Shown here: one piece after another, positions 8,456 through 17,236 of the stretch | Layout: each line of letters starts with the position of its first letter | How positions within the stretch are numbered: the stretch's first letter is position 1 | From: QHCE01 sp041743105 | GTDB taxonomy: Bacteria > Actinomycetota > Actinomycetes > Mycobacteriales > QHCE01 | Length of the DNA stretch: 64,000 nt | Assembly: GCA_041743105.1 (NCBI GenBank) | Contig: JBGTNI010000047.1 | Location: forward strand, 1-64,000 | Direction: 5' to 3' | Translations under genes and position numbers: made by a program | The notes under the pieces: generated by a model | Databases searched by the model: none | Told to the model about the DNA's origin: nothing | Seen by the model: only the letters and a program-made list of their open reading frames with translations

Positions 8456-10074
8456 GACTTGCTAGATATTGAGGGGTTAGGGAAATCTTCGAAGTCTGGC
8501 TGCTGCGAGGTGACCTCACGTACCGCGTTTACGATACGACTGAACTCCGCGGCGAATGCCTCCGAGTCGGCCCGGGTCAGTCCCGCAAGCTCAATCGTGG
8601 TCCCGATACCGGCTCCACCCACGCCGCACCGCACGAACAGTCGGCGTCGTCGAGTGAACAGCGAGACGAGCAGACCTAGCACCATCGCCGCGGCCCCGCC
8701 GAGCGCGGTCAGTCGACCGGGATCGTGAGAGACCTCCACACTCATCCACTGTTTGGTTCCCACGAACGTCACCTGGGATCCGTCGTCGAGTTTCCACGTC
8801 TCACCCGGTCGCAGAAAGGCCGAACCCACGAGGTCTAGATCGCCCGCAGCGACCCGCTGCTGATCCAGCGAGTACACCGAGCGGGGGATACCCGAATCCA
8901 GGCCGGTATCGCCTTGGTAGCCCAGCAACGTTATGCCCTCGTTGCGTCGGGTCGGATACTCCGAGCGGACATAGGGCGGCAGCGGCGGCGCCGTCGGCAC
9001 GTACACCCCCTCGAATGCGACCTGCACGTTCGGGGCTCTGTCCTGCCCGTCGGGGTCTTGGTTGGCGTCAGGGAGCACCACCACGCCGTCGCTGGACAGG
9101 CCGTTGTCTTTGGGCAGGAAAGGTGTGGGGCTTTCAAAAACCGTGCCGTACCGATCTGTGTAGCGCAGAATCGGCGCGTACCCGTGGTTAATCAAGAACA
9201 CACCCGCGCCGTCCATGCGTAATGGACGATTGACCTCCAGGGTGTAAGGCGTGCGAGGTTCGGTGGTTCGTGCACCCGAGTCGTCATCGCTTTTATCGGC
9301 CTCGTAGCGCACGTCGGCCTCGTACCGCACCGGCTGGCCATTGGGCAGGAATTGTGCCCGGAAATCACTCATCGACAGGCAGAACGGCGTGATGGCACTG
9401 TCGGCGACCAACTGTCCCCGCTCGAATTGGTCATATGACTGCACCGTGTTGCAGAACTGGCTGTCCTCCACGATCACGGCGCCACCCTTCCAGCCCCACA
9501 ACCCGCCAACTGCGACTCCGATCAGCACCACTAACAGCGCAAAATGGAATACCAGGTTCCCCAGCTCGCGTAGCTGACCTCGCTCGGCGGACAGCGTAAT
9601 CGAACCGGAGGGCTCGGTGACCTGTCGGATACGACGCCAGCGCACGCCACGCAACGTAGAACGCACCGTATCGGCAAGCTCGGCAGGAGAGCGCGTAACC
9701 GGGCCGACCGTGGCGTGCAGCGGTAGCTTGGAAAGTCGTGCCGGGGCGGCCGGCGGGCCGGTGATCAACGGAAGCAGATGCACCCGCACGCGAGAGATCA
9801 AACAACCGGTCAACGAGACGAACAGCAGCAGGTAAATCGCCGCGAACCACGGTGAGCCAAAGACGTCGAACGCCCAGAACCGATCCAGGATCGGCGCCAG
9901 CGTCGGGTGGGCGTCGTAGTAGGCGGCGACATCGGCAGGGCTGATGTCGCGTTGCGGAAACGTTGCGCCGGGCACAGCTGCCATGGCAAGCAGAAACAGC
10001 AGCACCAGCGCGGTGCGCATGCTGACGAGCTGACCCCATAGTCGGCGGGCCTGGAATGTCATGGCGCGCAGCAT
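8452..10074 (-). CDS. resB: Cytochrome c biogenesis protein ResB (Ccs1)
   Basis: ResB-like protein of 540 residues: three N-terminal membrane helices (around MRTALVLLFLLAMAAVPGATF and WFAAIYLLLFVSLTGCLISR), a fourth near 170-195, a large external domain and a last helix near 455-475 before the cytoplasmic tail. It is the partner of CcsB in the System II holocytochrome c synthetase. The start ATG 10074 has alternatives a few codons downstream. It lies 19 nt after ccdA and overlaps ccsB by 4 nt, so the three are probably co-transcribed. Confidence 0.92.
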   Translation of the reverse strand: MLRAMTFQARRLWGQLVSMRTALVLLFLLAMAAVPGATFPQRDISPADVAAYYDAHPTLAPILDRFWAFDVFGSPWFAAIYLLLFVSLTGCLISRVRVHLLPLITGPPAAPARLSKLPLHATVGPVTRSPAELADTVRSTLRGVRWRRIRQVTEPSGSITLSAERGQLRELGNLVFHFALLVVLIGVAVGGLWGWKGGAVIVEDSQFCNTVQSYDQFERGQLVADSAITPFCLSMSDFRAQFLPNGQPVRYEADVRYEADKSDDDSGARTTEPRTPYTLEVNRPLRMDGAGVFLINHGYAPILRYTDRYGTVFESPTPFLPKDNGLSSDGVVVLPDANQDPDGQDRAPNVQVAFEGVYVPTAPPLPPYVRSEYPTRRNEGITLLGYQGDTGLDSGIPRSVYSLDQQRVAAGDLDLVGSAFLRPGETWKLDDGSQVTFVGTKQWMSVEVSHDPGRLTALGGAAAMVLGLLVSLFTRRRRLFVRCGVGGAGIGTTIELAGLTRADSEAFAAEFSRIVNAVREVTSQQPDFEDFPNPSISSKS

Positions 10075-10093
10075 CGCGGTAGCCTTGCGGGCA

Positions 10094-10867
10094 TCAGATC
10101 CCGATCTGACCGACGCCGACGATGCCGCGGAGCCAGATCACGCCGTCGTTCCACAGACCGGTCAGCAGCAGTAGACCGACTCCGATCAGCATGGCGCCGC
10201 CGACGCGGCGGACCAACCCGCCGTGACGTCGCAGCCACCCGGTGGCAAACGCGAACCATCGCAACCCCAGCGCACAACACAGGAACGGAACACCCAAACC
10301 CAGTGCATACGCCGCCGAAAGGACCGCGCCACGGGTAGCGGAACCTTCCACGAACGACAGGCCCTGCACCGCCGCCAGGGTGGGACCAAGGCACGGCGTC
10401 CACCCCAACGCGAACACCGCACCCAGCACCGGGGCGCCCAACAGCCCGGAAGCCGGCAGCAGGTTAGGGCGCAGCTGGCGACCGAGCCCGGGTATCCAAG
10501 CGGGAATCCAGTCTAGGAACACCAATCCCATCAGCAGGACAAGCGCGCCCACCACCTGCTCGATCACCGGCTGGTAGGACAACAGCAGGCGACCGACGCC
10601 ACCGAATGCGGCACCGAGCAGGGTGAAGATCACCGCGAAGCCAAGCACGAATAGCGCGGTGCCCAGAACCGCGATCGAGCGTGTGGCGCCGCGATGGCGC
10701 TCGGCGTCGGACCCGGTCAAGCCGGTGACATAGGAAACGTAGCCAGGGACCAGTGGTAACACACACGGGGAGGCGAAGCTCACCATGCCGGCAAGCGCGC
10801 TTACCGAGATGGCGACAAGGAGGGGACCGTGGGTGGCGGCGTCGGCGAACCCGTTAGCCGGGGACAC
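10094..10867 (-). CDS. ccdA: Thiol-disulfide relay membrane protein CcdA
   Basis: DsbD/CcdA-type protein of 257 residues with six helices. The two hallmark Cys segments are present: SFASPCVLPLVPGYVSYV near residue 35 and GWTPCLGPTLAAV near 155. CcdA passes electrons from cytoplasmic thioredoxin to extracytoplasmic TlpA/ResA, keeping the CxxCH of apocytochrome c reduced. The GTG start at 10867 lies inside the 3' end of the preceding VIT1-like gene (67-nt overlap), a sign that the VIT1 gene is a later neighbour. Confidence 0.92.
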   Translation of the reverse strand: MSPANGFADAATHGPLLVAISVSALAGMVSFASPCVLPLVPGYVSYVTGLTGSDAERHRGATRSIAVLGTALFVLGFAVIFTLLGAAFGGVGRLLLSYQPVIEQVVGALVLLMGLVFLDWIPAWIPGLGRQLRPNLLPASGLLGAPVLGAVFALGWTPCLGPTLAAVQGLSFVEGSATRGAVLSAAYALGLGVPFLCCALGLRWFAFATGWLRRHGGLVRRVGGAMLIGVGLLLLTGLWNDGVIWLRGIVGVGQIGI

Positions 10868-11901
10868 GGATCGGACGCTGTCCTGGGGGATGGCTCATCG
10901 TCGCATTCTGACACCGGCGGGATCTCGGCCCGTTCAGCGGGGTTTGACATTGTGACTGAGGGAGCAGGCGCGTGAGCTGCCAGCTCCGCACGAAGCTCAC
11001 GGGCGGCTTTTCGAGACTTACGCCGCCTGAACAGCCGATACCCGACAAGCGCCGCCATACTCACCCCCGCGGCGACCGCGACCGCGGGCAGCGCAGTCGC
11101 GGCCAGACTAGTCCCCAGTGCCGCCTTCAAGCCCGTTGCCGCCGCGTATGCCAAACCAGCAGTGAACGCGCCGGCGGTGAGCTGACGCAACCCATGCTTC
11201 CACCACTTTCCTTCCGATAATCGACTGGACAGCGCACCCGCCCCGAAAAGGCCCAACCCACCGGCAGCCATCGAGAGCGGCAGTGCAAGTCCTCCCGACA
11301 GCACTCCCGTCGCCACCCCAATGTATGGCAGCGTAGGCAACAAAGCTCCCAGGCCGAAAGCAGTGAACGATGATATGGCTGCATTACGTGGCTGCGCCGG
11401 ATCATCGGGAAGTTCCCCTATCTTGAGAGTGATGTAGTGGTCTTCGCCCACCGCCCGATTGGCCCACAGACCCTTTATGGCGGCGGAAACCTCCTCCTGC
11501 GAGAGCTGTGGGTGTCTCGCCGTGAGCCGTAACGCATGATCGGCTCGCACTCCTTCGGGATCGTCGCGTAGGCGAGCACGGACTTCGTTCACCGTCCGCG
11601 TTATCCGCTCGTTGTCAGTTTTCACCGAGACGTATTCGCCGGCGCCCATAGACGCAGCTCCGGCGATGCCTCCTGAAGCCGCAGCCGTGAGGATGGCCGG
11701 CGCGATCGCTCCGCCGCCGGCCATGGCAGCTATGAGCCCCAGCGTGCTGGACGCACCGTCCATGTAGCCGAACACTCCAGCCCGCAGCCATTGCTTGGAG
11801 TTTTCACCCAGCTGGGCTAACCGGCGGCGCACACCGGCCGCCCATTCCTGACCCGGCGCGTACCGGGGCATCGGCAACGAGCCGACAGCTGCCTGAGCCA
11901 T
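10801..11901 (-). CDS. VIT1/CCC1-family iron/manganese transporter
   Basis: A 366-residue membrane protein. The region after residue 40 (LRAGVFGYMDGASSTLGLIAAMAG) and MGAGEYVSVKTDNE match the VIT1/CCC1 signature (FGxxDGxxSxLG, MxxGEYVSV). Three further helices follow, with PRNAAISSFTAFGLGALLP and LRQLTAGAFTAGLAYAAATG. The family moves Fe2+ or Mn2+ out of the cytosol. The last 70 residues are a soluble Pro/Ser-rich tail overlapping ccdA. ATG 11901 is preferred over GTG 11904 because AAGAGG lies 4 nt before it. A DtxR/IdeR-like box lies 45 nt upstream, which fits iron control. Confidence 0.85.
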   Translation of the reverse strand: MAQAAVGSLPMPRYAPGQEWAAGVRRRLAQLGENSKQWLRAGVFGYMDGASSTLGLIAAMAGGGAIAPAILTAAASGGIAGAASMGAGEYVSVKTDNERITRTVNEVRARLRDDPEGVRADHALRLTARHPQLSQEEVSAAIKGLWANRAVGEDHYITLKIGELPDDPAQPRNAAISSFTAFGLGALLPTLPYIGVATGVLSGGLALPLSMAAGGLGLFGAGALSSRLSEGKWWKHGLRQLTAGAFTAGLAYAAATGLKAALGTSLAATALPAVAVAAGVSMAALVGYRLFRRRKSRKAARELRAELAAHAPAPSVTMSNPAERAEIPPVSECDDEPSPRTASDPCPRLTGSPTPPPTVPSLSPSR

Positions 11902-11945
11902 CACACCTCTTCAAAGCGCCGCGGCCAGCTGACGCTGGCCACTAC

Positions 11946-11964
11946 TTAGGTAAGCCTAAGGATA
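11946..11964 (-). promoter_or_regulatory. DtxR/IdeR-type iron box upstream of the VIT1/CCC1 gene
   Basis: TTAGGTAAGCCTAAGGATA agrees at 16 of 19 positions with the IdeR consensus TWAGGTWAGSCTWACCTWA; the mismatches lie in the right-hand arm. It lies between the tlpA stop and the VIT1-like start, so the minus-strand transporter is the only plausible target. IdeR/DtxR binds such boxes with Fe2+; for an iron exporter, activation or derepression under iron excess would make sense, but the direction of control cannot be read from the sequence. Confidence 0.75.
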
Positions 11965-11990
11965 GTCCCGATCCAGGTGACATGGGGTGG

Positions 11991-12605
11991 TTATGACCCG
12001 GATGCGACTTTGCTCACGAGAGGACTGAGTTGTTGCGCCGAAACTGGCTTCCGAAACACCGCCGCTATCCGACCTTCGCGGTCGATAACGATGGTGGCTG
12101 GAATGGCGTTGGGCGGGGTGTCACGAAAGGCCAAGGCGACCCGGCCGGCGGGGTCGAAGATACTGGGGTAGGGCACCCGATGAACCCTGTGGAACGCGGC
12201 GGCTTTGTCTCGGGAATCGCGCACGTTCACTCCTATGAACCGAACGTCTTCGTCATACGTCGCCTCGGCTACCTCCACCAGATGCGCGATCTCGGCTCGG
12301 CAAGGCGAGCACCACGAACCCCAGAAGTTCAGCACGATCACGGTGCCACGGTAACTACGCAGTGAGAAGTCTCCGCCGTCGACGAGTTCACCCGTGACGT
12401 CGGGAGCGGTGGGTCGGTCTTGCCGCGCGTACTGCGTGAGCGTGCCATCGCCGGAGACGAAGCCGCGACTGCCCGCATCCTGCCCGCCGCCGCCAGCGGC
12501 GCATCCATTCAACAGTCCGAGCAGCAGCGTGCAGCAGAGCACGGTGAGGAGCGTGGAGTGAGCTAGGCGTATCACCGTAAACCCTGTCATCGAAGACCCT
12601 GTCAC
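11991..12605 (-). CDS. TlpA/ResA-like thioredoxin lipoprotein
   Basis: Membrane-tethered thiol reductase of 204 residues. A signal peptide ends in the lipobox LLNGC (Cys35). The thioredoxin fold carries FWGSWCSPC (Cys99, Cys102) and the cis-Pro loop NAIPATIVID. Such proteins reduce the heme-binding Cys pair of apocytochrome c using electrons from CcdA. The GTG start overlaps the phosphatase stop (GTGA); an ATG 15 nt downstream is also possible. In mycobacteria the same order continues straight into ccdA, whereas here the VIT1-like gene intervenes. Confidence 0.88.
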   Translation of the reverse strand: MTGSSMTGFTVIRLAHSTLLTVLCCTLLLGLLNGCAAGGGGQDAGSRGFVSGDGTLTQYARQDRPTAPDVTGELVDGGDFSLRSYRGTVIVLNFWGSWCSPCRAEIAHLVEVAEATYDEDVRFIGVNVRDSRDKAAAFHRVHRVPYPSIFDPAGRVALAFRDTPPNAIPATIVIDREGRIAAVFRKPVSAQQLSPLVSKVASGS

Positions 12606-13270
12606 CGTAGGACCCGGGCGGCACGATCATCGGCCAGTGCGGCAGCCACCAGCTCCGGCGCCGGAACGTGGTAGGTGATGCCAGTGAGATTCGGGCCGCG
12701 GAATGTCAATGACGTCACGCTGCCCAGTGCGCACTGTCGTCGGCTCGGCGAATGCCACAGACGTTGGCCACTGAGGTGGCGACGCACAATCCAGATCGGC
12801 AACTGGTGGCTTACGAGCAGGGCAGCTCCTCCCGCCGCCATATTTCGCGCGGCGTGCACCGCCGCGGTCATTCGCACGGCGATGCTGCGATATGGCTCAT
12901 CCCAGGACGGTCGAAACGGGTTGTATAGCCGATGCACGTTCCGCAAGAGGTCGCGGCGACGCAGGCGACGGCCAGCGAAGAAGTTCTGCGATTCCAGTAA
13001 CCGCTCATCGGCGGCTACCGCGAGGCCGAATCGATCCGCGACCACCTGAGCCGTCTGCTGTGCGCGTTCTAAAGGACTCGCCGCAACGTATCTCACCGGC
13101 TGACCTAGGGAGTTCTCGGCGAGGTAAGCCCCCGCCACTACCGCCATCTGCTCACCGCGGACGCTGAGCCGGAACCCAGCGGCCCGGCCATAGAGGATCT
13201 TCTCCGGATTGTGCACCTCGCCGTGGCGCACAAGGTGCACCACCGTAAGGCCGAGCTGTTGGTCGGTCAT
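12602..13270 (-). CDS. Histidine phosphatase family protein (phosphoglycerate-mutase-like)
   Basis: About 222 residues. The phosphohistidine motif LVRHGEVHNP is close to the N-terminus and the second catalytic His lies in LLVSHQLPIW; ASPLERAQQTA is the conserved middle motif. This family includes phosphatases as well as mutases, and in mycobacteria the equivalent gene lies between hemL and the thioredoxin gene as here. Substrate unknown. ATG 13270 puts RHGE at the usual distance from the N-terminus; the frame stays open upstream to 13330. Confidence 0.85.
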   Translation of the reverse strand: MTDQQLGLTVVHLVRHGEVHNPEKILYGRAAGFRLSVRGEQMAVVAGAYLAENSLGQPVRYVAASPLERAQQTAQVVADRFGLAVAADERLLESQNFFAGRRLRRRDLLRNVHRLYNPFRPSWDEPYRSIAVRMTAAVHAARNMAAGGAALLVSHQLPIWIVRRHLSGQRLWHSPSRRQCALGSVTSLTFRGPNLTGITYHVPAPELVAAALADDRAARVLR

Positions 13271-13389
13271 GGGGCGTTCGCGCTCCTGTTCGGGTTTAGG
13301 GTACGGCAGTCCTGGGACAACATGACACAAGATGTCGCCGTGGTCTCAGCTGCGGGGCGTGACGAGTTCGCCTCGGGTTTCGGCACTGT

Positions 13390-14679
13390 TCATGCAGCCG
13401 CCCGCGCCGCCGCCTGGGCCGCACCTGGCAGAGCTTCGGCTACCCGCTGCACCACGTTGGCGTCGTGCGCTGCCGAGACGAACCATGCCTCGTACGGACT
13501 GGGCGGCAAATACACTCCCGCGTCGAGCATGGCATGGAAGAACGCCGCAAACACCTCGCCCCGTTGCCGCTTCGCGGTAGTGAAGTCGATGACGGGATAC
13601 TCGCTGAAGAAAACGCTGAACAGGTTACCGGCTTGGTTGAGTCGATGCGGCACGCCGACATCGCGCAGTGCCGCCGTGGTCAGCTCGCCGAGCTGCCGCG
13701 CGGTCTCGTCGAGTCGCTGGTACGCCACGGCATCGGCGTGGCCAAGGGTCGCCAAACCGGCCGCGCAGGCCAGGGGATTTCCCGACAGTGTTCCGGCCTG
13801 ATACACCGGTCCCAGCGGCGCCAACAGTGCCATCACGTCGGCGCGACCGCCGAAGGCCGCCGCCGGCAACCCGCCACCCATCACCTTGCCGAAGGTAAAC
13901 AAGTCGGCCGCCACGCCTTCTAGGCCGTACCATCCACTAGGGGAGACACGGAAACCGGTGAGCACCTCGTCGATGATCAGCAGCGCGCCGTGAACGTCGC
14001 AGAGTTCGCGCAGCGTTGCGTTGAAGCCACGGCCGGGCGCGACGACACCCATATTCGCCGGAGCGGCTTCGGTGATCACCGCCGCGATCTGCCCCTCGTG
14101 CCTGGCGAATACCTCCCGCGCCGCATCGGAATCGTTGTAGGGCAACACGAGGGTCTGCGCCGCGCTGGCGCCGGTGACACCCGCGGAGTCCGGAATCGTC
14201 AAGGTGGCCGCACCGGATCCGGCCGCGGCCAGCAGGCCGTCACTGTGCCCGTGGTAACAGCCGGCGAATTTCACGATCAGGGGTCGGCTCGTGTAGCCGC
14301 GCGCCAGTCGCAACGCGCTCATGGTGGCCTCGGTGCCCGAGCTCACCAGGCGCAACTGGGCCACGGCGGGAAGCCGCTCGCACAGCAGCTCCGCAAGCTG
14401 GACTTCATAGGGACAGGGAGCACCGAACGAAGTGCCCCGCTCTGCCGCTTCGGCCAGAGCCGCTACCACGGCGGGATGGGCATGCCCGAGTAGCAGCGGG
14501 CCCCACGAGCAGACCAGATCTACGTACTCTCGACCATCGACGTCGTAGATATACGGACCGGAACCGCGTGTCATAAATCGCGGCGTGCCGCCCACGGCGC
14601 GGAAAGCCCGGACAGGTGAGTTCACGCCACCAGGGGTGACCCGTTGCGCCCGGTTGAACCAATCCTCGGAAGTAGACAC
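13390..14679 (-). CDS. hemL: Glutamate-1-semialdehyde 2,1-aminomutase
   Basis: PLP enzyme of 429 residues converting glutamate-1-semialdehyde to 5-aminolevulinate, the second step of the C5 heme pathway after HemA. Visible motifs are TPGGVNSPVRAF at the N-terminus, SSGTEATMSALRLARG, the CYHGHSD substrate loop, LIIDEVLTGFR and the PLP lysine in LFTFGKVMGGGLP. Length is typical of the family. It lies 120 nt upstream of the phosphatase gene and next to cytochrome c assembly genes, linking heme synthesis to heme use. Confidence 0.95.
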   Translation of the reverse strand: MSTSEDWFNRAQRVTPGGVNSPVRAFRAVGGTPRFMTRGSGPYIYDVDGREYVDLVCSWGPLLLGHAHPAVVAALAEAAERGTSFGAPCPYEVQLAELLCERLPAVAQLRLVSSGTEATMSALRLARGYTSRPLIVKFAGCYHGHSDGLLAAAGSGAATLTIPDSAGVTGASAAQTLVLPYNDSDAAREVFARHEGQIAAVITEAAPANMGVVAPGRGFNATLRELCDVHGALLIIDEVLTGFRVSPSGWYGLEGVAADLFTFGKVMGGGLPAAAFGGRADVMALLAPLGPVYQAGTLSGNPLACAAGLATLGHADAVAYQRLDETARQLGELTTAALRDVGVPHRLNQAGNLFSVFFSEYPVIDFTTAKRQRGEVFAAFFHAMLDAGVYLPPSPYEAWFVSAAHDANVVQRVAEALPGAAQAAARAAA

Positions 14680-14701
14680 TAGAGGGACGATACGCCGATC
14701 G

Positions 14702-14785
14702 GCGATCTAGCGGATGCCACCAGTCCAGCCCTGGGAATCGACTGAAATCGCGGTCGGAAGCGTACACTACGAGAACTTCTGGTGT
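14702..14785 (-). pseudogene. Scrap of a VapC/PIN-domain toxin C-terminus
   Basis: Read on the minus strand, this stretch encodes PEVLVVYASDRDFSRFPGL followed by DWWHPL, which resembles the end of many VapC toxins (a xxDRDFxRFPGLxWxxPL pattern containing an active-site Asp). Sequence before and after in the same frame does not continue a PIN domain, and no antitoxin is seen. It directly abuts the hemL start. Best read as a leftover of a lost toxin-antitoxin pair. Confidence 0.45.
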
Positions 14786-15714
14786 GCTCGGAGATGCGTC
14801 CTTCTCTCCTTTTAACGAGATGGACATCACTGATGCACGATCGTGGCTTCCATACGTCACATAATCCCAAAAGTCGGATTTAACTTTCTCCGTACATTGC
14901 TACTTGGCAAAGAGCAACAGCTCCGTCGCGAAGAGAACCTTCGGTAGCCCCCAACCTCGTAGACTCCTCCGAACCTCAGGATGCGTGCGGCCGGAGGCAC
15001 TGCGATCGGGGCCGCGACATCCCCCGTCGTTATCTAGCCCGATAGCGCCTCGATGGATGGCAAAGCTAGAGCACAGCGACCCATATAGGGCGCACAACAA
15101 CTGGGCGACATGCGGTGCTTCTTCCCCACTGAATGAGCGCGTTACGGGCCTTTGTCGCCACTGGACGGAGCGGGGCGACCTGCCAGACGGTCGGCCAGCC
15201 ACTGGGACGCGCCTGGCCTGCTGCCCCGTAGGTTTTCAGTCGCGATCGACTCTGCCATCGTGTGCGACGGCTCGGGGACGCCACCGGTGAGTAGCACCAA
15301 CGCGGCAAGGGAGACGGCAACCGCTTGGCGCCGGAACCTCCCACGATGTTCATCCCGCTTTTATAGCACAGGCATGCTAATTAGACTGCTCCCCACCGTC
15401 GGCGTTTTGACCCCACGCGATAGGTATAAGTCAAGGAAGGTGAGCGTTGCGGTGCCAAAGCAGGTGGACCACGAACTGCGGCATCATGACGGCTTGGCGG
15501 TTGCGGGCGTAATAACAGCGCAGCTGGTTACCCCGACGTAATACGGGAAGTAATCGACCAACACATCCGCAACATAAACACCCGGAAGTCGGTCGCTGTA
15601 CCGTCGTGGCATTCCGGCGAAATCTAGGTCTTAGAGCTTGTGCTAGTAGACCTGTGTGGCGCCGCCGCACAGGTCATCGACCGCTACGCGCATCTCACCC
15701 CTACCCCCTTTCCA
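14786..15714. other. Stretch without a convincing gene (decayed region)
   Basis: About 900 nt between the VapC scrap and the small secreted peptide gene. Open frames exist on both strands, but none has good composition, a ribosome site and a family match together. A plus-strand frame near 15640-15720 contains VIDRYAHLTP, vaguely like the end of a tyrosine recombinase, too short to call. It is probably the residue of lost accessory genes between hemL and hemB. Confidence 0.5.
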
Positions 15715-15894
15715 TCAAGGGGCGCAATTATTTTCAAGGCGAATTGGAGGTTGAAAAGGGCATTTCTCTGCAATTGTCTCAACCCAAGGCCTACTTCCAT
15801 CGGGAATCGCGGGATCTTTCGGTTCGGCAGAAGCCACTGAGGCGAACGCAAAAGCGGGAATAACCGCACAAAGCGCTAGTAATAGTTTTTTCAT
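15715..15894 (-). CDS. Short secreted peptide, function unknown
   Basis: A 59-residue product beginning MKKLLLALCAVIPAFAFAS, a textbook signal peptide with likely cleavage at ASA-EP. The mature peptide is about 36 residues, Pro-rich, with two Cys (EKCPF and NNCAP) that could form one disulfide. GGAG lies 7 nt before the ATG. The surrounding DNA is visibly more AT-rich than the core genes. The frame stays open upstream to 16071, but that part looks non-coding. No family recognised. Confidence 0.55.
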   Translation of the reverse strand: MKKLLLALCAVIPAFAFASVASAEPKDPAIPDGSRPWVETIAEKCPFQPPIRLENNCAP

Positions 15895-16139
15895 GTAGAA
15901 ACTCCAGATAATTTGTTTTCCGCCAGCAAGCCGCGAGTACTCCGTACTTTGGAATGCCTTCCAGAGGGGCACTTCTCCCTCTTCGAGTAAGACGGTCATC
16001 ACCGTAGCAAACTTCCATGTCCTCGGGGAGACGTATTCTCTATCGGGCGCATTATCAGCGCCACACGACATGCAGGTTTGTTCTTTGTGCCCCGAATCAA
16101 CCTATAAGCCCGTAATCGTCATCTGCCTTTCGCGGATCT

Positions 16140-17195
16140 CTACGTCTCCAGTAAGTTGGCCGCCTCCACCGCCCAGTAGGTGAGGATAACGGCGGCTCCG
16201 GCGCGGGCGATGCTGTGCAGCGTTTCTAGCATGACTTTCTCGCGATCGAGCCACCCGTTCGCCGCGGCCGCTTCCACCATGGCGTATTCGCCCGAGACCT
16301 GGTAGGCCCCCACCGGCACATCGACCCGATCGGCTACTTGCCGCACGATATCCAGATACGGTAGCGCCGGTTTGATCATCACCATGTCGGCGCCTTCGCC
16401 GATGTCGAGCGCGACCTCACGCAGCGCTTCGGCCGCGTTGCGTGGGTCCTGTTGGTAAGCCTTGCGATCGCCGGTAAGTGTGGATTCCACCGCTTCGCGA
16501 AACGGTCCGTAGCACGCCGAGGCATACTTGGCCGCGTACGCCAGGATGGCGATGTCGGCGTAGCCTGACGCGTCTAGCGCGGCGCGAACCACCCCGACTT
16601 GGCCGTCCATCATCCCCGAGAGACCCAGCACATGAGCTCCAGCTTGGGCCTGCGCTAGCGCCATCTCGGCGTAACGCAGCAGTGTTGCGTCGTTGTCCAC
16701 CGACCCGTCATCCCGCAACACACCGCAGTGGCCGTGATCGGTGAATTCGTCCAGGCACAGATCGCTCATCACCACGGTGGAGTCCCCAACCTCCGCGATC
16801 ACACTGGCGATGGCACGCTGCAGCACACCGTCAGGGTCGATCCCGCCCGTACCGGTGGCATCGCGCCGTTCGGGGACCCCGAAGAGCATCAACCCCCCGA
16901 TGCCGGCGTCCGCGACTTGGGCCGCGGCGCGACGCAACGAGTCGGGGCTGTGTTGCACCACGCCCGGCATACTCGTGATCTCTCGGGGCTCGGTGAGGCC
17001 TTCTTTGACGAACATCGGCAGCACCAACTGCCGGGGGTGCAGCCTGGTCTGCGCGACCAGCTCACGCATGGCTGAGCTACGACGCAACCGGCGAGACCGA
17101 ATGGTGGGAAATCCAGTAGTCGGAGCACCTAGACCGGAGGCGGCAAATCCGGGGCAAATATCGTGCAGCGCGGGGATTGTCACGGCCTTCGACAC
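16140..17195 (-). CDS. hemB: Porphobilinogen synthase (delta-aminolevulinic acid dehydratase)
   Basis: Condenses two 5-aminolevulinate molecules to porphobilinogen. There are 351 residues including a loose N-terminal extension before FPTIRSRRLRRSSAMRELV. The active-site lysines lie in LAYAAKYASACYGPFR and MVMIKPALPYLD. The metal-binding segment reads DLCLDEFTDHGHCG, keeping two Cys but with Asp where three-Cys zinc enzymes have the middle Cys. The GTG at 17195 gives the full frame; a later start is possible because the first 30 residues are not conserved. It is separated from hemD by a Uma2-type gene. Confidence 0.94.
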   Translation of the reverse strand: MSKAVTIPALHDICPGFAASGLGAPTTGFPTIRSRRLRRSSAMRELVAQTRLHPRQLVLPMFVKEGLTEPREITSMPGVVQHSPDSLRRAAAQVADAGIGGLMLFGVPERRDATGTGGIDPDGVLQRAIASVIAEVGDSTVVMSDLCLDEFTDHGHCGVLRDDGSVDNDATLLRYAEMALAQAQAGAHVLGLSGMMDGQVGVVRAALDASGYADIAILAYAAKYASACYGPFREAVESTLTGDRKAYQQDPRNAAEALREVALDIGEGADMVMIKPALPYLDIVRQVADRVDVPVGAYQVSGEYAMVEAAAANGWLDREKVMLETLHSIARAGAAVILTYWAVEAANLLET

Positions 17196-17236
17196 TACCC
17201 GGCCGGCTTGCCAATATCACGACTGGGTGAGACCTA

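Noticed and set aside
15640..15720. VIDRYAHLTP, similar to the end of tyrosine recombinases, as evidence of an integrase remnant.
   Set aside because: About ten residues only; no catalytic Arg or Tyr boxes nearby and no attachment site repeats found.
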